From assembly GCA_027604685.1 (NCBI GenBank), contig JADHYX010000029.1, positions 1-64,000 of the forward strand: DNA of 64,000 nucleotides, given 5' to 3'. Position numbers and translations under genes: made by a program. The notes below the pieces were generated by a model. The model did not search any database, was not told where the DNA came from, and saw only the letters and a list, made by a program, of their open reading frames with translations. This DNA comes from Lobulomyces angularis (Eukaryota > Chytridiomycota > Chytridiomycetes > Lobulomycetales > Lobulomycetaceae). This document shows, piece after piece, positions 36,007 to 48,510 of this stretch (position 1 is its first letter; every line of letters starts with the position of its first letter).

Positions 36007-36095
36007 GTTTGTTGGATATTTTGAAAAATATTTCCTTTTTTGCCCAAAAGAAAAAACCTGTTAAAAACCCTTAACAAAAATATTTTAAAAAGTGA
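36007..36095. promoter_or_regulatory. 89-bp divergent promoter between the diflavin reductase and SET1
   Basis: The start codons at 36006 (minus) and 36096 (plus) leave only 89 bp for both promoters and leaders. No known motif was seen. The SET1 start could be shifted if an upstream exon exists, but the NDOR1 start is firm. Confidence 0.55.
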
Positions 36096-39000
36096 ATGGG
36101 AGATGATATCTATTTTCCTGTGTCTGAAACAAAAAAAATAACTGCTGTTAATGACTTACTGAAAGTAGTTTAATATCATTTTTTCAATAACTTTTTGTTT
36201 TTAGGACCCCAGAAACTTTGATGCCTTAAAGTCAAACTTTTGTGGGACATTGCTTCCTGTATTTTTTGAAGTATGCATTACTTGCTGCAATTTTAAATTT
36301 TTACTGTTGTATAATTATAGCATGATGCTTTTAGTAAAGGAATTCCACCACCATCCCAAGTTCTTGTAAAAAACTTATCATTTGGATTTAACCACGAAAA
36401 GTTTTTACAGTATTTTAATAGATTTGGTAAAGTCTCTTTATTTGAGACATCTAAATCTTTTGAATTTAATTTTGAAATTGCAAAATTAACTTATGATAAT
36501 AGAAGTGACAAAATTTCCAGTGGAAATTCTGCTAGAGCAGCTGTATTCAAAAGTCAAAGTTTCAAAAAAATTGAACCCTCTTTTGCAATAGAATTTGACC
36601 CAATTGGTATATTTATTCTTTTTTTTAACAATTTTGTAACACAGGTTAACATTAAGGTCAAAAATTTAACAGTTTTAAGGAAAAAAATAATCTATCATCT
36701 AAAGTATCTTTATCAAATTTAAGTACAAAGATGTTAAAAGAAAGTAAGGAATGGATTTGTCCTTCATGTAAATACCATAATTTACCAAATTCTAGTGCTT
36801 GTGATATTTGTCAAACAATTAATGATACACCCAGTAAAATGAAAATTTCTTCCAATTTACAAAATCAACCTTACACAGAAAAAAAAATATACTCAACTAA
36901 TACCCCATTGAGAACTCAAAGTGATCCAACGGCATATCTGAAAATTAAGAGTGATCCGCGAAAATACCCAACCAGCAATTCTCAATTTATTAACATACCC
37001 AAAGCGACTTCAAAAGAATTGAAAAATCGCACTGGAAGTCGTCGCAGTGACTCTTCTGATTCGAACTTATCTGGAAGTTCTAAAAGTTACAGTTCCTCTA
37101 GTGAATCTAAGTCTAGTTCACTTGAAAAGCGTGGTAGAAGTGTATCGGTCTCGGATAGCCGTTCAGCTACTTCGAGGTCGCTTTACAAAACAAGGCAAGG
37201 AAGTGAAGTTTCTAGCAGCTCTCAAAACAGATATTTAGGTATAAGCGTTGTTTTAAGAATTTAACTTGATTTAACAAAAAGGTTTTTCTGGAAGAGACCC
37301 TTTTATACCTTACCACTTAAGGGAAGACCCATATTATGATAAAAATGTCACAAGAGATCCATATGCGCCAAAATACCGCCGTAGTGAGGAATCTGCTTCT
37401 ACCTATTCTAGGGATTACGATTATTCCTTGCGCAGTAACAGAGATTCACTATATAATTCAAGTCGTGGAGACGATTTTATACCCGAAAATAGTGACTTTA
37501 TTCCAAGATATCCTGGTAGTGGTGAAAAAAGAGTTAGCCAGTTACCAAAATTTACCGATGATTTACCTGTAAATAAGTATCCAGGTTCAGGGGTAAATAA
37601 ATATCCCGGTTCTGGAGAAACGAAAATTCGTGGAGCATTGGACTCACGTAAAAGTTTATATGATACTCGACCTTCTTCATATGACGAATTTGACAAATAT
37701 CCAAAACGCGATCTATATGAGCACTATCCCAGCAGAAGGTATAGTAATAACAGAAGTAGTCGCAGTAGAAGCAGGAGTGCTAGCATCGGTTATAGTAGGA
37801 GAAGCAGTAAAAGTCCGAAGAGATACTCTAATGTGCGTTCTCCTAATTCATATTTGGGGGGTGCTGAAAAAACTCCTGAACCGTTTAAAAAGAACGTAGT
37901 TAACAGTAAAACAAATAAGCAAAGTTTTAAAACTGAGGATAATTCAGATATCAAGAGGATTAATGGAAACAATGAGAATTCTCCTGAACCCTTTAGGAGA
38001 AAAACTGGGAATAACGAAACTACACCGGAACCTTTCATTAGAAGAACGAAAACAAATACAGCATCTCCAGAACCATTTGTTAGAAGTAATAATACTAATA
38101 AGAGCTCTCCTGAACCCTTTCTTAGAAAAAATGTTTCATCTTCATCAGTAGCCAAACTCAGTGAATCAAAGCCTTTGCTTGGAAAGTTACCAACTACTGG
38201 TCAAGTTGCAAAATATCCGCTATGTCGTTTCACTCCTAACTGTACCAAAAGTAATTGCCAGTATTTCCACCCTCCTTCAAAAGATGTCAGCAAAAACCTG
38301 ACTAAATCAGAAATCGAAAAGTCCGAAATTCTAACAGAAAAAGTGTTGAAATTACTTCGAACAGAACTCTCTGTCATTTTTATGCGTGATTTAAAAAGTA
38401 GATTTGTGTTGCCAATGGTAACGGATTTGTTAACAAAGTCCATTGAAGTTCATAATAAGCAAGTTCAACAAGAAAATTTACGAATTGAAAATACCAAGTT
38501 GTTAGAAAGTGTCCATACAAATGCAAATTCTGGAAATATCAACGAAGGTGAAAATGATTCTGCCCAAGAAGAGGATTCAATATTGCAGAGGATGCTACCT
38601 AGAGGATTTCTCAGTAAGAAGTTACCTTCTTTTAAAAAAAGAATTCAGATATCTAGTTCCAAAGATGAATCCACCAACAATTCTGTTCGAAAGAAATTAC
38701 AAAAAAAAATTTACACATCTAGTTCCTCATCATATTCTAGCTCTGAGGAAGACTTCACCCCACCACCTAGACGAAAAAAAATAGTGTCGAAAACTCATCA
38801 ACGAGTTGGGAGCAAAACTGTACCTGAGAGTGAAGAGGAAAGCGATGAAGCGAAGCAAGATTTGGCATTATCGGTACTATCAGACAAGTCAATGAAAGGC
38901 TCTGTACCTGAATCCCCAATGGACAATTCTTTCCACAAAGACTCTTTGGAAAACACAGTTTCGCTTGATACCGCGAAAGGCGATTTAAATGAGGTGTTAA

Positions 39001-40599
39001 CTCCTCCCGTTGATATCATGGAGGATGATTTTGAAGATTTGGACGATTTTGACGATTTTGACGATTTCTTCTTAGAAAAAAGAAAAAAGAAAAGCAAATT
39101 AGCAAAGAAATCTCGAAAAATCAAAAAATCAGCAGAGGAAGTAGTTAAAATTAGCTCGCAACCACCTACGAAGGCACTAAAAGGAAAAATGAAAAAAAAA
39201 GGGTGGATTCGTGATGTTGACGTAGAATATAACGACAAGAGTGAAAGTGTAACACCACACCTTTCTCCCGGTGCTATTGATGCAAAAGATTTCATATTAA
39301 GCTCTTCTGAAGAAGAATCTATGGATGAATTTGTGAAACAGCTGTCACCTGATTTTAATTGGAAAACGAAATATGATGAAATTTATATGTACAATGTTTG
39401 GGAATATTTGAAATGCGGTATCATAGAGGAAAAGTGGGAAGATGAGATTTACTTCAAAGTTATGGATAAAAAAAATGAAAGGGAAGAGTATTCTGGTGAG
39501 GAAGTCATTTTTGATGAAATTTATTTTCCAGTTAAAAACAATGTAAAGGAATTTGAAGGTAGTTTTCGAGTCTGTTGAGTTTTTTAAAATCATATTTTTT
39601 TTTATTAATAGATTTGAAAGGAAAAGAATTTTATTCAAAGACACATGGCACTTTAATATTCTCCTTAGATAGCCATAAATTGAACCTATTTCCAGATTAC
39701 AGTGAGCCTCATAAAACTGGCAGTGCGCGAACTGAAGGATATTACAAAATCCACTCTAAATCAAATTCTGCTGGTAAGCCTTCCCAAGTTGATGATATAA
39801 GAGAGGATAATTTAACTGAAAAGTTACCTACAGATAATTTTGGAAGGAATGCCACTTCTAAAATTTCTTCTAGAACTACAAGAGTTCACCAAAGAAGATT
39901 AGCATTTGGCCTGGAAACTCAGAAAAAAGAGAATGTTAACATGTTTAACTCTGGCAATGCAAATACCACCGAAAATCATATAGATTCTTTAAAATTCAAT
40001 CAATTAAAGGCAAGAAAAAAAAGGCTAAAGTTTGCACGAAGCAAAATTCATGACTGGGGCTTATTTGCTCTGGAAAAGATAGATGCGAATGATATGGTTA
40101 TCGAATATATTGGAGAAATCATTAGACAGAAAGTATAATAATTAGAAAAGAAACTAATAACTAACTAAACTTAATTAAACAGATTGCTGACCATAGGGAA
40201 AAAATTTACGAGAAAATGGGAATTGGCAGTAGTTATTTGTTTAGAATGGACGAAGATAGTATTATAGATGCCACCAAAATTGGAAATTTAGCAAGGTTTA
40301 TTAATCACTGTTGTGATGTAAGTACAATTGTTTTTTATTCTTTAATTTTGGTTATTAATATTTTTTTTTTTTTTTTAGCCAAACTGTAATGCAAAAATTA
40401 TTTCAGTAGAAGGGCATAAAAAAATTGTAATATACGCAAAAAACGATATTGAAGAGGGAGAAGAAATAACCTATGACTACAAATTTCCATTAGAAGATGA
40501 TAAAATCCCTTGCCATTGTGGAGGACCTGTAAGTTTTTTTATATGTAAAATCAAATTTTTTTATTGTTTTGTTAGAATTGTCGTGGATCCTTAAATTGA
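36096..40599 (+). CDS. SET1: Histone H3-K4 methyltransferase SET1 (COMPASS) with extra zinc fingers
   Basis: Exons from ATG 36096 give [14 protein letters not shown], then an RRM-like domain ([20 protein letters not shown]). A RanBP2-type finger follows ([17 protein letters not shown]), then a long Ser/Arg-rich region. Next are five (S/T)PEPF repeats at about 37870-38130 and a CCCH finger ([17 protein letters not shown]). Acidic and basic stretches (a DDFDDFDDF run, [12 protein letters not shown]) lead to the N-SET motif [14 protein letters not shown]. The SET domain has [51 protein letters not shown] and [10 protein letters not shown]. Post-SET is CHCGGP NCRGSLN. It methylates H3K4 at active genes. 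One exon of over 2.1 kb plus frame-keeping splices connect the zinc fingers to the SET domain, so they belong to one protein. Confidence 0.93.
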
Positions 40600-41468
40600 G
40601 TTTGGTTAAACCAGATTATTCTTTTAGGAAAACTGTAATATAAAAAGTAATAGAAAAATTCAGAATTAAATTTTGGAATAAATAATAGAACTTTTTTTAA
40701 AATAAAAAAAAATAAAAAATAAATAAAAAAAAATAGATGAAGATTCAACAATTATTTGAATTTCAGTTTAATGTATAATTTTTAACTTTATCACCAATAA
40801 CCTTTTGCGAAAGCCTAATATTAAGCGAATAATTGACTGAACTTAATTGTCATAAAGGCAAAACAAGAGTTCCAAAAAAAAAATTAAAAAAACACCTATG
40901 CATATTTGCATTACCAAAAAAACAAAAGGGATTGAACATCGAAAAAAAAAAGTAATTTATTTTTTTTGTTAATGATGTTATTGGGCAATTGATGTTATGA
41001 TATATATCATATACAAACACTTTCAATAAAAACTTGCATTNNNNNNNNNNCTTTTTTTTTTTTTTTTTTTTTAAATCTACCAATGAAAGGAACTGAAAAA
41101 TATACAAAATAAAAAAACATTAAAAAAAAATGAAGAACGCGTTTTTGTTGATTTATAATACAATGATGTGAAATAAAAAATAAAAATAAAAAATAAAAGA
41201 TATAAATTTTGCTAAAAAAAAAAAAATTTATGAATTTTCTTTTTTATATGTATTGATGAATTATTCCAAAATAGATGAGACTTTATTAATTCCTTTTTGA
41301 TTATTAATGCTTACCAAAATAAAATATCCATGATCAACAAAATTCACTTCTTTTTTGTACAGAAAAAATTTAAACGTATAAAAAAGAAATTATTTTTTTC
41401 CAAACCTTTTTTTTTTCATCTTTATTTTTTATTGTTTTTTTTGTTCTTTTTCCAAACTTTTTTTTTTT
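40600..41468. other. Convergent 3' intergenic region with assembly gap
   Basis: AT-rich sequence between the ends of SET1 and the RRM protein gene, containing the N run. No gene recognised. Confidence 0.5.
41041..41050. other. Assembly gap (10 N)
   Basis: Ten N directly precede a C and about 23 T. A gap of arbitrary size at a homopolymer is likely, so the true length and any sequence here are unknown. Confidence 0.98.
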
Positions 41469-44085
41469 TTAAAATTTTTCCAAAGAACGAGAAAAATCAT
41501 TTTTTGAATTTTCATTCGAGTCATTATTATACGAAATATGAGAAGGTCCTTTTTTGACTGTTTGAGAAGAGAGAGAAGAAACCTGGTTGAAATTTTCAAT
41601 TCTTGGGTTATTGATTAAGTTAAAATTTTCCTTCTTTTGCGAAGTAGTTTGTGGATTTTGAAATAAATTCCTTCGTAAGGGTGGGAGTGAAGAAAATTTA
41701 TTATCAATTTTTTGCTCCAATTCTCTAGAGTTCAGTTGAAGATGAGAATGTGTAAAGATTTCCTGTCGAGGAGAGTAATTGTTTACAGGACGAAATGAAC
41801 TTTGCTGTAAAGCATTATATTGAATATTGTTTCGATTTGGTGAAATTAATGGCGAAGGGTATGGTCCTCGGGAAAATGCATCTGGAGATTGATTGATTGA
41901 TTTATGCGGAGAATAATGAGAAGAGCTTCCTGAATGGGAAACCTGCGGTGATGGTAACGAAATATAGTGGCTTGGCCGTCCTGAAAAAGTCTGAAGTCTT
42001 TGAGGAGAACTGGATATTGGTCTTTGAGGAGAAAAAGCAGCAGCGTTGCCGGTATACGTTTGATGGGATGACGCGATATTAGGTTCAGCATAACAAGGGA
42101 CCCTTGTAGGAGTGCGTTGACCAACATATTGAATTTCTTTCTTTTCTTCTTTTTCTAAATTGTATAATTCGTTTAATTCATTTCTTTCAAGCAAATTATT
42201 ATTGTTTAAATTATTTTGAATTGTTTGAAAGTAATGCATATCTTCGTATTCTCTTTTCTCTTTTTCTTGATTATTAAACTCGATTTTTAAATTTTTATTC
42301 AAAAATAGTATTCCATTCTAAAAAAGTTTAAAAAAAAAAATTTTTTATGCACTAATTTGTTAACTACCATTGTTTTTTTTGCCATTATTGCGTCTTCTCT
42401 CTTCTCATACTTTATAAAAGCAAAAGCTGGTTTCGAGTCTTCTTTATTATTTTTTAAAATGCCTAATGTATTCATCTATTTATTCTTACCTTCTCCAAAG
42501 CAATATCTATTTACTAAATAAATTGAAACAATTTTTCCAAATTTTTCGAATTCATATTTTAATGTCTCTCTAGTAATTAAATTTTGATTAAGTTGACCAA
42601 TGTAAAGGCTATTACTGCAAGTACTATCGAATTCATCATTTATGTGAGTTGGTATCATTGTTAATTGTTGTTGTTGCATTTCCTTTTGGAGCTGTTGTTG
42701 ATGCTCCTGTTGCTTTTTTAACTGAAAATGTTGCAGCTGTTGTAACTGAAACTGTCTTTGTTGATTTTGAATTTGTTGTATAGTTAGTTTTTCTTCTAAA
42801 TTTGATGTCCATTCAATAATCCCAATTTCTTCAAAATTACCATTTTTTAAAGTCTTAAAAAAAAACAAAAAATTTTTTAATTAACACAATAATTTTAATT
42901 TTATATTACTGTGTATGCTTTCAATGCACTATAATTAAAAAAGATGATTAAGAGCTTAAAATTTTGTTATTACTTACTCTTCCCGAAACCGGAACATTAC
43001 AAAACCAAAGTTTTTATTCTTTTTGGGATCTTCAAATACTTTTAAATCTTCAACTAAACCAAACTATTCAGAAAAAAAACATATATATTAAAAAATTTCA
43101 TGTCTTCAAATGTATATATTACATTTTTTTCAAAAAACTTTTTAAAATCTTCTTTAAAAAAGTCCAAATTTCTTTTTAAAAAATAATAATTAGAGCGCTC
43201 CTCAAAATTTAAGGTTCGATTAACTTTCGCTGGTTCTACTCTAAACTACGTTAAATGGGAATTTTTATTTTTATTTTGCAAACTTTACCGGCACAACCTT
43301 CCAGCAATGTGAGTATTTTTGTTCTCTTTTAAAGCTCTCTTAGCATCTTCTATATGCTTATATTGAATAAATGAAAACGGCCTAAACATTTGCAAAACTT
43401 AGTTTTCAGATAATATAATTTCACCTCTTAGCAGAATCAGTTTTTAATTTGACTTCTTTTAATTCACCCCATTTGGAAAAATGTTCAGTAAGCAATTTCA
43501 GTAGCACTTCTTGATCTGTGTTCATGCAAAGGCTAGTGTAATATTAAAAGAAAGTTATCAGATTGTTGTTTTAATTAGTAAAAAATTAAAATATAATAAA
43601 CGTGTTTCTTTTATTTCGTATCATTCCTAATTAGCAGCTTACCTAGCAACAAAAACGCAAGCATATGGATCTGCCTTTCCTTCTTTTTTTTTATAATTTA
43701 AGTTTGTAGTATTACCTTCATTTGAATTTAATATCACTTGAAAAGTTTAAAAAAATTTAATTATTATCTTATACTTTTTTCTAAGTTGGACTCTAAATCA
43801 AATAATTCCTTTCCTTCATCCTGGACTTCATTTAAAAAAAAGTCATCATCTTCATCAAATATTTTAGCAGGCGCAGATTTCCATCTTTAATAAAAAATAT
43901 TATTTTGTACTGTAGTTAACAAAAGCATGGTACCTTTTTTTTTCATATGAATTATTGTTAAATGGAATTGTTCTTGGTGGATTTAGCTGTTGAGATTCTC
44001 GTGAAGGGACTGTTTCTAAAAAAGATTCATCCCCTACAGAAAATCCGTAATGCTGACTAAGATAAGGTTCATTCTGCTTTGACAT
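41469..44085 (-). CDS. Three-RRM RNA-binding protein with Gln-rich and Ser/Pro/Gln-rich regions
   Basis: Start ATG 44085 gives MSKQNEPYLSQHYGFSVGDE. After an acidic stretch comes a first RRM with DPYACVFVA and TDQEVLLKLLTEHFSKWGEL, then PFSFIQYKHIEDAKRALKEN. A second RRM has FGLVEDLKVFEDPKKNKNFG and FVMFRF. Next is a Gln-rich coil (about 42640-42780) and a third RRM, SNSLYIGQLNQNLITRETLK with KFGKIVSIYLVNR. The last 250 residues are disordered with Ser-Pro-Gln words (SPQRPIS, SPHKSIN). The layout resembles fungal MSSP-2/Mug28-like RRM proteins that act on mRNA in differentiation or meiosis, but this is similarity of pattern only. Many introns are short and some internal joins are uncertain. 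Confidence 0.75.
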
Positions 44086-44638
44086 TTTCTAATAAAAAGT
44101 TAAGCAAATTGACTTTTAAGTAAGCAACTTGTTTTTTTTTTTTTTTTTTTAATTTTTTTTTTGTAGATTTTTTGCAAACTTTTTTTTTTCAGTTTTTAGA
44201 AGTTTTTTTTTCGCGAGTTAATGAGAAAAGAAGTGGCGAATGGGTGGCTGCTGGTACCAAATAGTAAAATTAGCAATCTACAGTTCGACTTACTGGCGGA
44301 AGCATTTAGAGTTTAGATGCTAAAAGACTCGTGAGAGCATATTTTTGTACAGAAGATTACAGCGAAGGCAAACATTCTGCCAGTCCCAATTAGCAGCATT
44401 TCAACCTTGTTCATATCAAAATGCTTCAGCAAGTCAAAATAATCTCTTTGGTGATTCTTAGCACTTTTTTAGCAAGTTTTATATAACTTGTTTTTTCTTC
44501 CCAAACATTTGCTGCAAACAACTTGCTGCAAAACTCAAATAAATTATGTTAAGATTCATTTTTTTAATTTTTTTTGTGTCACCCAAATTTTTTTCATTTT
44601 TTTCAACGAAAAAATATTTTCAATAGAAATTGTTTTGA
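44086..44638. other. Divergent promoter region of the RRM gene and ATP1
   Basis: About 550 bp with a comparatively GC-rich middle (about 44230-44350) between T-rich flanks. No motif assigned. A CAAT/ATG-poor, T-rich leader precedes ATP1. Confidence 0.45.
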
Positions 44639-46679
44639 ATGTTTAGACAAGTCACCGGTTTAACTTTGCGTAGTGCTTTATCTCCTGTATGAGCTTTTTT
44701 GCTTAATTGTTTTTTCTTCTTATCAAATTCAATTATATTTATTAAATCAATTTTCAATGTTAATTTAGTTAAACAGATCCTTCTCTGTTGCTGCTGTAGC
44801 TAGAGCTGCCGCTAAACCTGGTACTGCTGAAGTTAGTTCCATTTTAGAAGAAAGAATTTTAGGATCAAGTTCCAGCATTGATATCCATGAAACTGGTAGA
44901 GTTTTGTCTATTGGTGATGGTATTGCTAGGGTTTATGGGTTAAGAAACGTTCAAGCTGAAGAAATGGTTGAATTTTCATCTGGTTTAAAGGTACTATAAA
45001 CTATAGTATTGCTAAATTATATCTTTTTCTAATTAGGGAATGGCTCTTAATTTGGAAGCTGATAATGTCGGTATTGTAGTCTTCGGTAACGATCGTCTTA
45101 TTAAAGAAGGAGATATCGTCAAAAGAACCGGTGCTATTGTAGATGTACCTACAGGTGAAGGTTTATTGGGTCGTGTTGTTGATGCTCTTGGTGAACCTAT
45201 TGATGGAAAAGTAATTTTTTTTTTTTTTATTTTACTGAGAAGTTGAATGCTCATATAAATAATTTTCTTATCATAGTACATAGTATGAAAACCTAATCCT
45301 TTTAATTTTAGGGTCCACTCCAAAACGTTACAAGAAAAAGAGTACAAATGAAAGCCCCTGGTATTATTCCTCGTCAATCAGTCAACGAACCTATGCAAAC
45401 GGGGATTAAATGTATTGACTCTATGGTGCCTATTGGTCGTGGACAAAGAGAATTGATCATTGGTGATCGTCAAACTGGTAAAACTGCTGTTGCTTTGGAT
45501 ACCATTATTAACCAGAAAAAATGGAATTCTGGTACTGACGAAGGTATAGTAGAAAATACTTTTGCATATTTACCTTTAATTAAACTTTTTATTTAGCTAA
45601 GAAACTTTATTGTGTTTATGTTGCTATTGGACAAAAACGTTCAACTGTAGCACAATTTGTCCAAACTTTGGAAGAACAAGATGCATTAAAGTATTCATGT
45701 GTCGTTGCTGCTACTGCTTCAGATTCTGCTCCACTTCAATTTTTAGCTCCATACTCCGGTGCTGCTATTGGTGAATATTTTAGAGATAATGGAAAACACG
45801 CTTTAATCATTTATGATGATTTATCTAAGCAAGCTGTTGCTTATCGTCAAATGTCACTTTTACTTCGTCGTCCTCCTGGTCGTGAAGCTTATCCGTAAAT
45901 TATTTTTTTACAGTTGAAAACATTTTTATTTTTTATTATTTTATTTTAGTGGTGATGTTTTCTATTTACACTCTCGTTTACTCGAGCGTGCTGCTAAGAT
46001 GAATAAAACCTTTGGAGCTGGTTCTTTGACTGCTTTACCAGTAATTGAAACTCAAGGAGGTGATGTTTCAGCTTATATCCCAACAAATGTCATTTCTATT
46101 ACTGATGGTCAAATTTTCTTGGAAGCCGAATTATTCTTCAAAGGTTTTTTTTTTTCCCTCTGGAAATATTTGCTAATGGTATTTAGGTGTCCGTCCTGCT
46201 ATTAACGTCGGTTTATCTGTATCTCGTGTCGGTTCTGCTGCTCAAGTGAAGGCTATGAAGCAAGTTGCTGGATCATTGAAATTATTCTTAGCTCAAGTAA
46301 CACTGCAATTGAAATTTATTAATATTTAATAATTTAGTATCGTGAAGTTGCCGCCTTTGCCCAATTTGGTTCTGATTTAGATGCTTCTACTCAATTCTTG
46401 TTAAATAGAGGTTCCCGTTTAACTGAGCTTCTTAAACAAGCTCAATACAAACCACTATCAGTTGAACATATGGTTGTTATTATTTATTCTGGTGTGAAGG
46501 GTTACTTAGATAAAATCCCAGTTCATAAAGTCACAGTATTTGAAGCTGGTTTAATCCCTTATGTTCAAGCAAATGCTCCAGAAATTTTCGATGCAATTAA
46601 AAAGGACAATGAAATCAAACCTGAAATTGATGCTAAGATTAAGAAAGTATTAGAGGATTTTGTAAAGCAATTTCAATAG
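44639..46679 (+). CDS. ATP1: Mitochondrial F1F0-ATP synthase alpha subunit
   Basis: Start ATG 44639 gives [16 protein letters not shown], a classic presequence, spliced to [14 protein letters not shown]. Mature blocks follow: [60 protein letters not shown] and [17 protein letters not shown]. The P-loop is [14 protein letters not shown]. Then come [51 protein letters not shown] and [18 protein letters not shown]. The end is [12 protein letters not shown]. The alpha subunit alternates with beta in F1 and carries a non-catalytic nucleotide site. Codon use is more C-ending than in its neighbours, as expected for high expression. Confidence 0.97.
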
Positions 46680-46899
46680 CTAACTAAAATAATTAATTTG
46701 TAAAAAATTTTTTATTTAAATCTTCTTTATTTTTTACAATATATTTATAAATAAAGCAACTTTTTTTAATTAGGTTTGAAATATTATTACTTCTTCCAAA
46801 TCAATTTTTGTAAATGTTGTAGATGCAACATCTCATAAAAGAGGAGAGTTTTAGATAGTAAAAAAGAATTATTATTATTTTCTGCTACGAATATGAAGT

Positions 46900-47798
46900 T
46901 TACTTTTTCTTTTTTTCCAATTTTTTTGGAGATGAAGGGGAGGAGCTTGAATCTGCACCAGATAACCAATTTGCTAAACCACCTCCTACATCTGGTAAAC
47001 TAGGAGTTGTATTTATTTGCTTTCCTTGCAATTCCTTTAAATCTAATAAAAAAAATTCAATAAATTTTAGAAACAGCATTTTTAAAGGATACCCTCTGGG
47101 TCCATGTTTGCGGTCAACTTTGGTAATATAAACATCATAAACAAGCTAAACAAGGACATGAGCAACATTGGATTTTTTAACAAATCAAAAAAATTAAAGG
47201 TTGGTCTAGGCTAGAAATCAAAGTTTTTTAATTTATATTAGTTTTTAAAAAATTATCTTTTTTTTTTTTTTTTTTTAATAAAAATTTTAAAAAAGAAAAT
47301 AAAGAAAAAAATATAAACTTACAAGAAAATAATCATATTTATGTCTTGCCTTTAATTCCAAAGGATAAACCAAATCTGGACCACGTCTATCAAAAGTTGC
47401 TCCAGGAATGCTTAGTGAAGCTTTCACACTGGGTTCACTATTAGCGTTTTCCTCTACGTCTATCCTAATAACATCATAATAATGTAGAGTAGAACTAGCT
47501 GTTAAAGTATGAATTCCCAAAGAAACATTTTCAAATTTAAAACTGCCATCAGATTTTAAATAGGCAGTTCTTTCTCCATAATTCAGTAAGATTCTTGTAG
47601 AAGCATCTAAATATAAATCATCATCTTTTGCTAGTGATCCTTCAATTGTAACTTCACCATTCAAAAAGTTTAGTAAAGTCAAAACACTAAAATTTTATTA
47701 AAATTTTTATAATTAAAAAAGGTTTTTTTTTTTTTTTTTTAGTTTTGTACTATAAATTTTTCTTTTTATTACCATAAACTGATAATTATAAATTTCAT
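46900..47798 (-). CDS. EMC7: ER membrane protein complex subunit 7 (EMC7)
   Basis: A short first exon from ATG 47798 gives MKFIIISLCVLTLLNFLNG, a strong signal peptide that continues in frame into EVTIEGSLAKDDDLYLD. The lumenal domain is a beta-sandwich (DUF2012/EMC7-like) with SDGSFKFENVSLGIHTL and RRGPDLVYPLELKARHKYDY. One membrane segment follows (NPMLLMSLFSLFMMFILPKL), then the cytosolic SLPDVGGGLANWLSG and a Ser/Lys-rich tail ending KKKK. EMC inserts tail-anchored and multi-pass proteins into the ER. The first exon was chosen because it supplies the expected signal peptide and a proper GT..AG intron. Confidence 0.87.
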
Positions 47799-48510
47799 AT
47801 TTTTATTTTTTCAAAAAAAAAAAATTTGATACTAAAAATATAAAAAATTTTTGAATATTTTTTTTCAAATTTTAATATTAGAATTGTCTTTATTTAAAAA
47901 AATAAAATAAAATAAAAAAATATATTTCCTACAACAAAAAAAAAAAAATTTAATACATAAACTTTTAAATGTTATCAATTAACTGAGAAAATTAACAAAG
48001 TGTATGTTTTTGCAGCACCTTTATTTTTCATGTTTGATATTTACAAAAAGAAACAAATAATTTAATTTCCAAGTAATACTACTTTTTCTTTCAGTTGGCA
48101 GCTAAATTACTGGTAATTAGAAAAGTATTTCAATAAAATTAACATACTATTGTAAAAACCCAATGTTTTATTTAACATTATGTCTCGTTAAAGTCGATTA
48201 TCTGTATGTTTTTGAGACTTAAAATTGTGCACTATTTGGCATGTACGCATCTCTTGCTTCCATACAAATCAACTGAAGATTACAAAAACTACAATAAACT
48301 CGAAACAATTTGTTTTACACAAAAAGATTTTACGATAATTTTATTTCAAATTTTACCAGTTTAAATAGTAGAGTATTTGATAATTTTAGTGAAAAATAAA
48401 GTTGTTTTATTGAATAAATTTTTAAAAAATTTGAATATCTACAAAAAAACTAATGGAAATTATATTTCTCCGATTTTTGGATTTCAAAACTATAGCTTTA
48501 ATAAAATACA
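47799..48510. other. Divergent intergenic region, nothing recognised
   Basis: About 710 bp of AT-rich spacer between EMC7 (minus) and the RING/TRAF gene (plus). Poly(A/T) runs; no open frame supported. Confidence 0.5.

Noticed and set aside
37870..38130. Regular short repeats that could suggest a CRISPR-like or satellite array
   Set aside because: They are in-frame (S/T)PEPF protein repeats inside the SET1 coding exon, with varied synonymous codons.
38798..39295. 165-codon minus-strand open frame rich in Ser/Lys
   Set aside because: It is antisense to the acidic/basic region of SET1; the SSKSSKSSK run is the reverse of the DDFDDF repeat.
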